A DNA stretch of 64,000 nt, taken from Apophysomyces variabilis. Its lineage: Eukaryota > Mucoromycota > Mucoromycetes > Mucorales > Mucoraceae. The stretch spans positions 730,253 to 794,252 of the forward strand of contig MZZL01000390.1 in the NCBI GenBank assembly GCA_002749535.1. The letters run 5' to 3'. Within the stretch, counting starts at the first letter, position 1. Each line of letters starts with the position of its first letter. Position numbers and translations under genes: made by a program. Positions 1-13,424 of this stretch are shown piece after piece. Under the pieces are notes generated by a model, which saw nothing but the letters and a program-made list of their open reading frames with translations, ran no database searches and was not told where the DNA came from.

Positions 1-740
1 AACTGGTGGCAGGCATTGCCCATGTACAATTTTGTGATTATCGAGCTATAGTTGGAATTTTCTCAGGGTGAAGTTGCAGCAGTAGGATACCACATAGAAT
101 GAACTGTTCTTATCTGAATTGATTTATCCGAGATCTATCACCGTTTCTCTTGCAACCCTAGATCGAACTAGATATCTGATCTACAGAGTATCAGCACCTG
201 TACGAAAGTCGAACACCGTCTACAATTAGTGATGAAAACTGTGAACTGCTATTGCTTACAATATATTCCATATATTGCCGCTACATTGAACATTACAGTT
301 CTTAGATAGGTAATGTGGGCTGATATTCAAGCAGAATACATTTTTGGCTACGGAATTCCAAAGGTTCAAGCAATTGTCAGCATAAAATTAGTCTTTTTCT
401 AAGGAATCCAAAATATGAAAGCTATGACAATATGCCAAGTATTGCAATACTAAATCATTTATTGTTCATCTTTTCATTGTGTGCAAAAAAAAAAGAAAAG
501 GTATTTTTAAATGCAATATTTTGCATTGCCAGATCTTACAATTTCTCATGCATCTGCCTGTTCATGTGTTCCTGACGAAGAATTGCAAGTGCATTTGTTT
601 TTTTCACGTAGCTCAGCGTTTGTCTCGTTTAACAGATCTTCTAGATGGCTCACTTTGGTCATAAGCTGATTTACTGTGCACATTAGATTGGCAACCTATA
701 AAAGTGGCGAAGCGTTAATATACATCACTAGTATCTTTTC
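1..740. other. intergenic, no gene seen
   Basis: AT-rich sequence without a convincing reading frame. The only longer open frame, near 479-664 on the plus strand, has no family resemblance and no splice support. The right part is probably the 3' flank of the minus-strand Myb/SANT-like gene that ends at 741. Confidence 0.5.
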
Positions 741-1657
741 TTAGATAGCTAAAAAGATGGAGTGTACCATAACAGTTGTACTCTCTTTCTGTAAAGTTTC
801 TTTCAGCACTGTTTCAAGCATATCGAGAATACGTGTCATGGAATTGTCGGGTGAGCCAGCATTGTTTGCCGCATTAACCGATTGTCTAAACATAACATTG
901 CTGTCCAGACTATTCTGCGGTTGTGATGACGACTGTAAAGGTTGTATTGCTCGCAGTGATTGAACTGACTGAACTGGCTGGGCCGATTGCGCTGCCGCAG
1001 GTCGCGATGATTGTGTTGATGTCTGTTGTGTTGCTTGTTGTGACAGCTGTGGTACGGATTCGGAATGCAGCGTAGAGACTTCACCGGTTGCAATAATAGC
1101 GGTTGAGGAATTATGTTGATCAGGAAGAGTACAAGAGGAAGTAGGTGCAGTCGTGGACGACGGGGACGAGCCGCGCAAGCTATTGCGTGGTTCTGATGGT
1201 ATGACAACTGGCGCACGTTTGGATCGTCTCGTTCTTCTTGACGTTGGATTGATATGATCACTAGCACATTTGTTAAGTCAGCATATTCTTCTTTTGTGCT
1301 AGGTAATTGCATTACCAACCTTTCCCAGATTTGCTTGGCTGCTACAATGTGTTCAGGTTCAACCGATGGACCTTTCAAAGTTTCTTTTTTTTAGGGATAA
1401 CGTTGAATAAGAAAAGAAAGAAGCAGATTCTTACCACGAGCAACATCAGCAAGTAGTAATCCTCTGAACCTGCTTCTCAAAGTTGCTTCTGGCCGAAAGG
1501 GTGCTGTGGGATTGCGACTTTTAGATATTGAGTTAAATCGTTTGGTTGCAGTCTGCCAACCACCCCGTGTTGACCATGGTTTAAGCTGACGCAAGACATC
1601 CAGTAAGATATCGATTTCTCTGTTTGTTAGATTTGTCGTGCCAGAAGCTCTGACCAT
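741..1657 (-). pseudogene. Myb/SANT-like (DUF6818-type) protein, frameshifted
   Basis: The first exon (ATG 1657 to 1435) encodes a helix-rich Myb/SANT-like domain with LTNREIDILLDVL followed by GGWQTATKRFN and LRSRFRGLLL. An intron at 1434-1372 joins in frame to a second exon starting at 1371 with GPSVEPEHIVAAKQIWERL, the pattern I associate with DUF6818-type proteins of Mucoromycota and oomycetes. Near 1266-1275 the frame breaks. The text reads well up to EEYADLT and resumes one base out of frame as NKCASDHINPTSRRTRRSKR, then a Gln/Ser/Ala-rich linker and a short C-terminal helix (ILDMLETVLKETLQKE). The break sits beside a short A run, so it may be a sequencing indel or a real inactivating mutation. 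An earlier in-frame ATG at 1714 is an alternative start. Probably DNA-binding and possibly transposon-derived; the family call is from pattern only. Confidence 0.55.
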
Positions 1658-1747
1658 ATTCGCACAAAGAAAGAAGGAAAGGAAGAAGAAAAGGGATTTG
1701 AGTTCATTGCTCATGGTTTCATCTTTGAATATCTCGCGGAGATTCAA

Positions 1748-4502
1748 TTTTGTAGCCAGATAGGACTAGACTGGCTTTTTGGAAAATCACAATATTTGCA
1801 GAGAATGGTTTTGGCGTCAGTTAAGGAGCGATGCATGGATAATCTAACCATGACATGATTGTAGCAGTCAGAGTGGTGACAACTAAAAGCCATATCACTA
1901 TTACTCTTTTATCTATGAACAGACAACAAGTAAAATGTAATTGTTTCCAGAATATCCTGCGAACTATTTGTTTGAACAGGTACTTCTAACGTAACTGTTG
2001 TGCATAGTATAATACTACAAGAGAAAATGATTTCTTACACACCAATCGTTAAACGTATTTGATAACGTTGCATAAATCAACAGAGTTATGCATTTCATGG
2101 GTTCGATGACTTTCCAACTGTTATAAAAAATAGATTCATCCTGGAAGAAGTGCTAATTTGGGTTATAATTAGTACTCATTAGGACCTTATTCTGCAATTG
2201 CAGGAATCAGCAAGATAAGAGTTATTTTCAGCTTGCTACCATTACATAAGCTCACTATAACGCTTATCGGAGCAAAGTATTCTCTGCACAGGTAGTAAAA
2301 GAGTACGTCTATTCACCCTATAACATTTGAATATTCATCTGCTACTTTGTCAAGACAGGTTTAAACCTCATATGCTATAATATCATATGTGTTGATTAAG
2401 TGAAATGAACCAATTGCTTGTACTGGTAGAAAAGTTCATTTTAAATATAAGATGACGCGATGTAAGGTACGATTATCTATTGCAAGTACTGATAAAAGCA
2501 AGTGAAATTTGATCTCAGCTTTTGCTCTGCAGTCTAGATGTCCAACACCGGTCAACTAGTCGATACAGTCAAACTGCATCCGTAATTGTATTAATACATG
2601 CTATAGTAATTGAGCTTGAATTCTCTTTTTCCGTATGTTACTTTTAGGATTACGTTGAACTGATTCACATCTCTCTGGTAATTCTTTTAATAACATCAAC
2701 TGGAAAAACCTTTCCAAATTCTACAAGTGACTCAACTCAACGTGGCATGATATATTAACTCCCCTTATTGATAAGGCGCAATGCCTTCCATTCCATTTTT
2801 TTTATTTTCATGGTCACTATACTACACCTTCATTCATTTGGCTGTTTGATACCTTCATTAATTCAATGTATGACAAAATTACCTAGTAATCAAAACACCT
2901 AGCCAGAATCTTAAAGCCTTCCTTTAACTATATAGATTGAGGGATACTAAATCCGGGATTCAAGCATAGACTCCGCACGGTAAGGAATGGTACGCAATGC
3001 TAACTCCTTCTTATCTTATACAGCTAAACGTACAAGCTGAATTAAAAACATCTAGAATAGAGCAATGTCGTCATTATGCCAAAACGAGCAAGAAATGGGG
3101 ATACAACCTTGACATAATCTAACCATGGGAGGTGGGACACCTTAATTGGGCGCTACACATGTAAAAGGAGGACATATGCAGTCAGTGGAGCAACCAGTTT
3201 CTCGACTGATTGGATCAATTTTCTGAAGTTGAAGGACAGAACGCAGAATATGTGCTTCATGCTAGGAAAGGATCCTTGGCCAGAATAAGAACTGTCAATG
3301 ACATACATATGCAGAGCCATTGCATTTGCAATATTGCATCTGTCCATTAATTCCATTTTTTTTGCATTGACTTCAATTCTAATCTTTCTGTGAGATGAGT
3401 GGCATCATTTTTGGTCAATGGACGCTTAGTTCTAGATTCGACGGCGTTCCACTAGAATTAGTTTGCGCTTGCAAAGCGTACGTACAATTGCAAGAAATCT
3501 CAATTTACAATAATGTTACTACTTACTGTACTTTTTGTTATAGCCTAATTTAATGGTTTGCCTCTATGTAGCCTAAAAGCTTTTTGGAACGGATGAAATG
3601 CAAAAGGACAAAATAAGATATCCGGAAGCAGCTCATTTGCGTTTAAGCAAATGGGATATATGCATTACCAATGACAATTCATTATTTATTCAAACAGACC
3701 AACTAAAACTGCGGTATGATATTTGTCGGAAGCATAGATTATAGTCCTCGTCGACCACATATAGATGGTGTGTTCCAACCACCTAGAATCAGAGGGGATA
3801 AATAAAACATCATCGGTGCAAAATATTTGAAACGTGCAACATGTACTAAAGTCAAGAGAAGTGACGTATAAAGCCAGAAGATGGGCAGATCTTTTTGATA
3901 TTTTTCTTAAGCTACTACACGTTGAGAGGAACAACAGGAATGACAATATGCTAAATGGAAATCGTTAGACCAGTCACGGACCTTTTTGCCATAGCGCTGG
4001 TGAACAAAAGTCATGGTTGACGAAAATCAAAGATGGTTTATTTAGTGTTACTTGTTAAAGTAAAAGTGTCCCTATGTGCCATGCTCCATAGAAGCAGTGC
4101 TGTAGCTTGAACATTTGCAGTGCTTTGCACTGGCAGTAGTATCATCCATATCGATGGACAGTTACTTAAGGTTATTACCTCGTTACCAAAAATAGCTTGT
4201 GATACTAATGGTACGGGATAAGTAGAAATGGACTATGGGATTTAAATGTATAGATTCCTTCTCAAGGATCGTTTGAGTGGAAGGGCGAAGAAGGGATCCA
4301 AAGGGCCATTGGTGATAGTACATCTTGCAACTTTGCTTGCTGGGTCTAGTGAATGATCGAATCTTTTTCTGCCAAGGCAACAACGTGCGCAAAACTATGT
4401 AACCATAGGGTGCCACAGATAAGTTAACGAACCAAAATTATTTTTAGACGAAGCTAGAGCCTGATTCTCTTTCCTTTTATTTTCTTCTCTTTGCTTTCTA
4501 TT
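1748..4502. other. 2.7 kb intergenic, AT-rich, no gene seen
   Basis: No open frame here shows conserved motifs, codon bias or paired splice signals. The short minus-strand frames at 3153-3356, 3686-3946 and 4183-4416 look random. The last 60 bases before 4503 are pyrimidine-rich and probably form the promoter and 5' leader of the secreted-protein gene that follows. Confidence 0.5.
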
Positions 4503-5092
4503 ATGATTTATCGCCCTTCGTTGCTGTTATTGCTGTTGGGCCTTGCATGGACTGCATTGGCCCAAGATGTTTTGGTCATCAACCACCCTGCTCAGAATGA
4601 GCAATGGGTTAACAACAAGGAATTCCCTATCGACTATACTATTGTCGGTGGTCAAACAAGTAGGCTTGATTCGTCCCTCTTTTCCTTCTAGCTAGTCGGT
4701 TGATGTCAGCATGTATGACTAAATTTCCTTGTTTCTGTTATACAGCGAATCCACCATTCGCCGCTAATTATCCCAACTCATTGTCGGTCTATTTCCAATG
4801 GAACAAGCATGGGGACACTTCTAATCCCCTGCGATTAACCGCGATACAGAATTTGGAAACAGCACCTTATCCTGCTGGCCTGCAGAATCAGCAATACCAT
4901 CAATTATGGAAAACACCAAACTGCCATTTCTTTTCTCGTTACCCGCCATCGGCTTATGATTTTAGCTTGTACTTCGAGCCAACCTATATCCCGCCAGGTC
5001 CCAATCAGACTGTGCCTGCTGGTCCTCAACAACAGCCTATTACGGTCAATCTTCAGATCAAAGTCAATAACGAAACCTTCCCTAAATGTTAG
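4503..5092 (+). CDS. secreted Kre9/Knh1-like cell-surface protein
   Basis: Two exons, 4503-4659 and 4746-5092, give a 167-residue protein. The 86-base intron has a GTAGGC donor and a TACAG acceptor and restores the frame as GGQT-NPPFAANYP. Residues 1-19 form a classic signal peptide (MIYRPSLLLLLLGLAWTALA), with the mature protein starting near QDVLVINHP. The mature start resembles the N-terminal Ig-like domain of Kre9/Knh1 and Ser/Thr-rich GPI-anchored fungal wall proteins: a LVINHP strand, then WVNNKEFPIDYTI, then a strand-rich body. No C-terminal hydrophobic GPI signal is visible, so it is probably secreted or wall-associated. The start at 4503 is the first ATG and gives the complete signal peptide. 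A polyadenylation-like AATAAA lies just after the stop. The family call is moderate and the exact role is unknown. Confidence 0.75.
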
Positions 5093-5389
5093 ATCTTTAA
5101 TGGAAACAATAAAATGTTAATTGTGTTTTCATAAAGCCTTTGGAACGCGATGATCGGACCACGCTAAAGTTACACGACGTTGGCCCTTTCCCAACTTTAC
5201 TGTTTGAACGTTTTGTCTCAGATCGGAGTGCAAAAGCGAAGCGTGTGTTAAAAAATGAAAGCCATGCGGTCCGTTTCATGCGTTTGACTCTCCGTGACTT
5301 ATCGATTTGGGACCAGGCAAAGAGGGCTTTTTCTTTGGGTTCTTTTGGACAATACTCCCTCAGACTTAAAAAAATCCTATTGCTTGTAA

Positions 5390-6819
<1,430 letters not shown>

Positions 6820-7032
6820 AGAAATAAAAGAAGAAAAAGGCAAGAGCCATCGATTAATATTGTTTCTATTGCCATTGTAAGCGCTTAATAACAAGACAGG
6901 GTGCATAATAAAGGAGAGGGGAGTGGCATATGAAGAAGGGGATCTTTAGTGGTTCTATCAATTGATGCAATTATTTTGACATAAAATGCTTTCTTGATAA
7001 GGTCATGTTGTCATCCCATAGCATCAAAAAAT

Positions 7033-7600
7033 TTAAGCATTAACTAACTGTCGAAGACGTGTTTGTATTCGAGCCAAAGACAATGTCGAATGAGGATTCC
7101 TGGAAAATGCTTTCACAAGGCTAGACGGTGAACAGCAACCGCCTAATTGATGAGTCGAGTGTAATAATCTGTATTCCAGTGAAAGATGCTTGCGGACCTG
7201 CACGGATTCAAACGGTTGTGCGCTGAAAAGACTGATCGAGCCGTAACCCTGGCCAAAAGACGAGCGAGTCCGGGCAGCCAATCCCATCGTGTTGTTATGC
7301 TCATCATTGGACAACATGATACTATGCGGAGTTCCCAGTTCGTACCGCCATCCACGGTACGGGAGGTTACTCCAAAACACGCGTCGACATAAGCTTAACA
7401 AAACCTGCTGCAATTCGTTCGGCGGTGAGGTTTGCAGTGTCTCATCGGGGATAGTACATAAAGTGACTTCTAAGCTATAGATCACTTGGAAAGCTGAAAA
7501 CTATCGGTGCAATGGAAACTTTCAGGGACATTGGTGGGGATAGTTACACTAGATCGCCATTTGTACTCCTTTTCCGCACAAAGCCATCCTTTTGAAAGGC
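7033..7600 (-). CDS. hypothetical protein, 5' end uncertain
   Basis: A minus-strand frame of about 150 codons is open from roughly 7500 down to a stop at 7033. It reads like real protein in its central part (RRVFWSNLPYRGWRYELGTP and QLGGCCSPSSLVKAFSRNP), but I recognise no family. There is no in-frame ATG at its beginning. A possible short first exon starts at an ATG near 7590, about 30 bases below a TATATATA motif on this strand, and could splice to an acceptor near 7505. Both boundaries are guesses. It may also be a chance open frame. Confidence 0.3.
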
Positions 7601-7864
7601 TTGTCGCGTATATATAGTTTTGGATGTCGTCCACCCCGATCGATTCGTCAGTTATTCAATTGTATCCTGGCTGACAAAGGTATAGCATGAAGGAGATGAA
7701 CGTTACCGGTGACAGCGTCTCCAGAAAATGTACGGTGCCTATGCAGATGTAGATGGAGCAAGGCCATAGGAAGATACTATTTATTCAAACGAGCAGATAG
7801 GGTAAAAAAATCCAGTCTTCCAATACATTAATCTTATATCATCTGATCACAACGATTCAGGAGC

Positions 7865-8219
7865 ATGGTGCAACAAACAAAGCCAAGAAGCCTACCTATT
7901 CTCCATGTGGACTGGGAGGCAAGTTTCATTCTACATTTTTTTGTACCGTGTATTACGATGCTTACTTACTTTGGAAAAATAATAACAGGTGTCAGTCTTC
8001 TGTTCTGATGTTTTACAGTACCATGTGACTCCTAGAAAAGAGACACATCGAACTAGTCTTTTCAAGGTACGTTGAACTCATGATATTCTTGGTAAGATCA
8101 CATGTAAACAGTTGGCAAAATTCGGATGGTATGAGTTTAGTAACTTGAACAAGATAAAGGCTCATTGGATTAAGCCAGCCAAGTTCCAGAATTATATCAA
8201 AGTTCTAAAAAATCCTTAA
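7865..8219 (+). CDS. small three-exon protein, unrecognised
   Basis: Exons 7865-7922, 7996-8066 and 8112-8219 join in frame to a 78-residue protein beginning MVQQTKPRSLPILHVDWEA and ending NYIKVLKNP. The second intron is strong (GTACGT donor, AAACAG acceptor). The first has a weak GTTTCA donor, so the exon 1 boundary is less certain. The last exon is basic and aromatic (LAKFGWYEFSNLNKIKAHW), a composition seen in small ribosomal or mitochondrial proteins, but no family can be named. All exons are too short to stand out as long open frames. Confidence 0.5.
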
Positions 8220-8424
8220 TGTGAACAAATGCTTGCATGATTTATCCGCGCCCTTTAATTTCAGCATCGCACTTACAGTAGCCAACATTAAACTTAAAAC
8301 TGTACAATAGCAAAAAAGAAGAATACGTAGAATCGAGATGGTGAAAATTTATAAACTTGGTCAGGAATAATAAGACCTTCAAGATCTTATAATTAGTTAC
8401 TTTTTTTGGTGATGTGGCGCCTGA

Positions 8425-10233
8425 TCAAATAGGATCATCTGCACTTGATCCTACTGAATGGTGTAACTGTTGTTGGTATCGAAACGCTTCTTCTTCGGAA
8501 ATATCCAGTAACCGTGCTGCTTTGTTTCGCTGTGGCTTTGCATCTACAGATCGCTTCTCGCTAAGTACAGAGAAATCAAGACCCATGTCATCCTCATAGT
8601 CAGGCCCTTCTTCGTTCAGTACAACAATAGGTCGTATCGTCCTTGTCGCAAACATGTCGTCCATATTCATATTGTTACCGTACGCGTGGTTACGTCGTTG
8701 CCGTCGTCTTCTTGGTTGTCGATCTAAACATGGAATCCATCTAAGCCAAGATGCTCTTCGTTGATATCGAGTCAGCTGGCGATAACGATGTTTGGGCAAA
8801 AAACAAAGCATGAATCGCCTCCACGCACGGCCGGATTTCTTTTTCAATATGCGCGCGTACGACCAACCTCTTCTCGGTGAAGCAGATATCATCGATGGTG
8901 ACCACGGTCGTTTCCACGGGTTATCACTGAAACTGTCATCCCCTTCTTCAAGGTCAAAGTCGGAATCTGTTTCATAATCCTCGTCATCATCAGAATCGTA
9001 CAGGGAAGGCTGGTTGCTTGGATGATTTAGAAATTCAATAGTGGTCATGTTCAGATAGCCTTTGAGGAAACAGAAAATGATATGAAATCAGCCAAACTTG
9101 CCCTATCATCTTTTGATGTTATCGTTCTACTGGCGTTTTCTCGACTTACCAAGTTGAATATGAAATACCAGAAGTCTAAGCATAGCCACGACAGCAGTAA
9201 CAGCAAGAATGGTGATGATGCTACTCAATCCAGCTCCAATATAGAATGCACTAGTCAAAGCCGTATCTGCATTGTCTATGGATCCCTCGATGCCTAGAAC
9301 ACGGATGGCTAAAAACACATATCCGAGATGGGTTAGTTCATCTATCTAGAGATAATGACCGTTTTACCATGACTCACAAACAGGTTTCGACGACAAATGC
9401 ACAAAAAGGTTACATAAATAGTGAGACTGGCGTACCATATCAATGATATAAATGCCGTTGCAACAAGCATAACGAAACATCTAAATGGACGATGTAGATG
9501 TTTGATTAGTTTACTAATCTGTTGATAATGTTTTTTTTTGTTTTTGGATTTTTTACCGGTAGTTGCTTTCCCCTATGCAGCAATTCAACCATTTGCAATG
9601 ATGATCCATTCCTGCGACACACTTATTGCATAGTTTACAGTGTCGAGTCGTTCGCGATCTGGCAAATCTCATTAGCTTTAATTTCCTTTTTGGGATGCCG
9701 TCTCCTCATATTCCCCTTGTAAAGTCTTTCTTTGCTCCTTACACTTTAATGCGACATATACCGCAAATGCCCGTGGTACTATCAATCACAGGAACACCGT
9801 ATTTACGGACGTACGTCTTACTCCGTGGTACCTGCTCTCTCTGTGCGGCCACGACAGGATCTTCTGTTGATATGGCTGACGTTGTTATACTCAGGATTTT
9901 GACTGCAGTACCTAAGCCCAGCATAATATACCAACTCCAAGCAGCCAAAGGCCAGGACGAAGTAGACTGTATAGCGACACTGTCCTCAGCTAAACTCCAA
10001 TAGGTCAATAGCTGCTGTATTTCTTCATACTCTGCGGCGGGGATGTCGCTCACGAATTCGCCGAGGTAACAGAAGAATGCAATATCGAGAAGGATGGAAC
10101 AGACCCATTGTAGTATCAAATAGGGATCTATTGGTGTTTGGTATCCATGTTGCCGGTACCATTCATTCTGTTCCCAGAAAGGATTCCTTGAGCGTTGTGT
10201 CCATCGTCGTAATAAGGGCGCGGAAAATGTCAT
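8425..10233 (-). CDS. DHHC-type protein S-acyltransferase
   Basis: Five exons, 10233-9743, 9658-9557, 9480-9368, 9308-9150 and 9059-8425, give 499 residues. The protein attaches palmitate to cysteines of target proteins at an internal membrane. Two transmembrane helices lie at about 35-60 and 95-125. The cysteine-rich domain runs from CGICRIK to NYR, with the catalytic Asp-His-His-Cys at 182-185 in [12 protein letters not shown]. Two more helices follow, then the family TTxE motif as TTIE at 294-297, created in frame by the last splice. The cytosolic tail has an acidic stretch ([20 protein letters not shown]) and then a strongly basic Arg-rich stretch. All four introns keep phase. The minus-strand frame 8425-9048 might be taken as a separate gene, but it is the last exon. 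A TG dinucleotide repeat lies upstream. Confidence 0.9.
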
Positions 10234-10325
10234 GCCAATTATGCAAGGAAAAAGGGAGAAAACAAGAGAAAGAAAAGAATGGTGGATAAACAGGAGAGTA
10301 TGTGTATAGAGTAAGCGAAAATGGC

Positions 10326-10362
10326 GGTGTGTATATATATGTGTGTGTGTGTGTGTGTGGTC
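10326..10362. repeat. TA/TG dinucleotide microsatellite
   Basis: A short TATATA tract runs into a pure TG repeat (AC on the minus strand). It lies about 95-130 bases upstream of the DHHC start codon, in its promoter or 5' leader. Confidence 0.8.
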
Positions 10363-13250
10363 TACGCTGACATTGGCAAAGGGGTGAACGGCGGACGAGT
10401 CTGCTTTGAGCGAAAAATTGACGCTAGCAAGCAATCAGCATCATCTCCGCCCCTCTCCCTTATAGAGCACTGCTTCTCTCACTTTTTTACTGTGAGCCTC
10501 TGTGATCATTTCTTTTCATTTTTTTTCTGTTTGACTTTAAGAAGCAATGGCTATATACGCACAGTCATTGGTTATCCGAACTTGTCTAGTTTACATACAT
10601 ATGCATATAAACTACGCACGTCAAGGGGAAAATCGGGGAGAAGCTAGAGAAACAAGAGAAAAAGGAAAGGTTTCTGATCACTACAGCATGTAAGCCCAAA
10701 AATGGAATAGAACGAGAAGTCAATCCTGTTTGATCATAGGTCTTCGGACAAACACATCAAACATAGTAAGGGCGGATTGACTAGCACAAGTGGACAATAT
10801 GTACAGGATGGGTTGCCTACAATATATCGAAGGACGAAAAAAAAAAATGAATGCAGCAACATGGCTGTTTAGCTGCAAACTACAGGAAGTTGTAGGTGAC
10901 ATTGTGTTACCTGGTTAACAAGTCTACAATGATGAGTGTGGTTAACTTGTATGATTTCTGCTAGCAGTTAAAGAATGAACCATGCTTGCACTGACAGAAA
11001 TCATACTGTATGAAGGAAGGGGCTACTACTAGTTCCGGCACTGGAGCCAAATTCTTTCTATGTGCAATCCAACGCCACAAGACAAGATGTTATATTTCAT
11101 GCTGTTTGCATGTATTCTCCCACTAAGAGATTTTTTATTCATGCACACATTGCTGTTGTACACAATTTATTATAAGACCGTGCTAACGTAATCTCTATCC
11201 TTAAACATTCATAAAACAGAAAGTACAATTGCTGTTTGTTCCTTTTGGTGAGATTGACCACAGATACCCCTGGGAAGCAATTCAAATCCATCATCGGTGC
11301 ACAGCACACTCATATTACACGCCTGCTATTTACTTGACGTTTCAATATCCGTTACTGCTACCAGATAGCAATCACCTAACTACGCAATAAAATGAACGGT
11401 CGAACTTCTTCTGCATAAAAAGCTTCGGTCACTCGTATTCTGTTATGTTGCCAACCCTATATGATAGCAAGTCCATTAGGTGATTGTTCTTCTACGTTGA
11501 AGAGGAGATTTGTCTCTTTAGGTTCAATTGAGATGAAACAGTTTATCTATCCCAACTGCATATGAGGAATTGAGAGTTCATAATAGCATCAAGTTCATGT
11601 GATATAATATTGTAATTTATAGGTTAATGGTGGGCATGTTTCTTAGTGACAATGTGGGCTCTTCCTATCGGCAAGATATATGTAGAGATTCAATAAACGT
11701 ACGGCAAAATATTTATCCATATCTTCGCAAGAGTTTAGATGCCCGCAGAAGGTATAATAGGTGATGAAGTGAGAAATAGACAGTCTACTTATTTCATACA
11801 GTAGTTTTTCATGAATTGACAGGTTTATTGCGGTAGGGAACTTGGTAGAACTGGGAAGGGACAAAGGAAAGCTGCCTATTTCCAGATCGCTGACACGCGA
11901 AGTTTTGTCCCACCTTAGAGCAGACATGGTAGATCAGGTTTCCATGTTTAAATAACAGAACAAGACAACCTGTTGACATGGCATCAAATTATCCAGAATG
12001 GTTTGTTAGCCATTGTCTGTTTCCTCCATCACACAGAAATCAAAGATCAGCCTTGACAACTTTTGAATTACGAAAAGAAAGAGCTTTTCATGATAAAAGA
12101 TCGATTCAATTCTTACGCTGATTTGTTCCTGTATCTCTTTGTTTTCCTTTTTTTGGTTTCTTCTTTTCTATTCTTTCTTTTTGGAAGGCTACAATGTTTA
12201 AGCGACCCATTTTAACGGGGAGCAACCGGAGAGAGCTGCGATTCAAAAAAAGCCAAAAAAAAGAAAAGGCAATTTTTTTTTGGTTTGAGGTCATACTATG
12301 CATTTTGATTTAGGGTTACCTTGGTAGCAGTGTTGCTCAAAAGGAATTACAGATGCTCCGACTGAGTAATGATTTGTTGCTTTGTCCTTGTTCGATTTGT
12401 ACAAGCTTAACTTTTTGTTACAAGCACATGGCCAAAGAATATCGGACGGTTTCTAAAAGCGGACGTTACCACCATTCTGTCGATTCTTTCTGTCTACCCA
12501 TATTTTATATCTCCGTTCGAGCCAATGGCCAATTACATTTTAGTCAATCCGGTTATCCGGAGTTGCTCTCTCAAGGGACAAATTGCCATATCAGTTTGCT
12601 TTGGTCAACCTTTTTTTCTTCGGAAGTTTTGGCTTGTGACCTCAACCACTTCTCGTATCACATAAAGTTCTTTCAATCACCTAACTTGGTTGGTATATCT
12701 ACGAGATGAGTCATGCGAAGACAAAATCGCGTCTTATGTCGCTGTTTTCCAAGTGCAGGAGCACAGACAACGCCACTTGAATGATATTTTTTTTTTGCAT
12801 TTCTGAATAGTAATAAGTCATGGTTCTCTTGTTATTTTTCTTTTGCTTTCACTAATGACTTTACAGTGTTGGTTGTGACATTGTAGGAAACATGTGTATT
12901 TTCCCATGAACAAATCATATTACCAAAAAGAAAAGTGCGGTAATGTCTTTTCCCTGGGAATTGCTGATAGATTAGAAACGAATGATCCATACAAACAACT
13001 GATGATGGTAATGATGGAGAAAAAGAAGTAACTTTTGCTAAATCGAGGAAGAATTGCCTTAAAGAGTGTTTAATGAGGGGTTATTGTGTATCCATCGTGA
13101 AACGTAGAATTTGACAATCCGTTCAGAGTGATATACTATCTATGGTAAGATGCACGCCTTCCGACAGGTATTTTTTTTTATGTTGATAAGTGGAAGCAGC
13201 GTGCGAAAAAGAGGCTCAATGCGGAAAGCCCGCTTCTTTAATCGTGCGAA
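10363..13250. other. 2.9 kb intergenic, no confident gene
   Basis: The region separates the DHHC and OPT genes, which are transcribed away from each other. Open frames at 11643-11927 (-), 12106-12303 (-) and 12353-12709 (+) have ATG or alternative starts but no recognisable motif or splice partner. A 39-codon ATG frame at 12194 begins MFKRPILTGSNRRELR, faintly like the N-terminus of eIF2D, but nothing downstream supports this. Confidence 0.4.
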
Positions 13251-13322
13251 TTATCACATGACACTACAAACCGATTGGTTCAACGTCAAAAAAAAGGGTT
13301 CTTAATTCTCCGAGTATAAATA
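13184..13322 (+). promoter_or_regulatory. OPT transporter promoter: GATA, CCAAT and TATA elements
   Basis: TGATAAG lies at 13184-13190 and an inverted TGATAA at 13251-13256. A reverse CCAAT box (ATTGG) is at 13274-13278 and a TATAAATA box at 13315-13322, about 100 bases before the start codon. The 5' leader is a long CT tract. GATA elements are known sites for fungal nitrogen or iron GATA factors; their use here is inferred. Confidence 0.5.
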
Positions 13323-13424
13323 CCGGGATCAAGCTCTTGGTTGTACTTACCTTCTTTTCTTTTCCATAGTTTATCTAGTTTTTATCCTCTTTAATTCCTC
13401 TTTTTCTCTCTCTCTCTCATCATC

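Noticed and set aside
8425..9048. Stand-alone 207-residue acidic/basic protein on the minus strand
   Set aside because: Its start is preceded by an intron acceptor, and splicing puts the TTxE motif of the DHHC enzyme in frame. It is the last exon of that gene.
11643..11927. 94-codon minus-strand ATG frame
   Set aside because: Starts with a reasonable ATG context, but there is no family resemblance, promoter element or splice partner.
12194..12709. Possible eIF2D-like start (MFKRP...SNRRELR) and a following 118-codon frame
   Set aside because: Only the first 16 residues hint at eIF2D; no PUA, SWIB or SUI1 domain can be read in any frame downstream.
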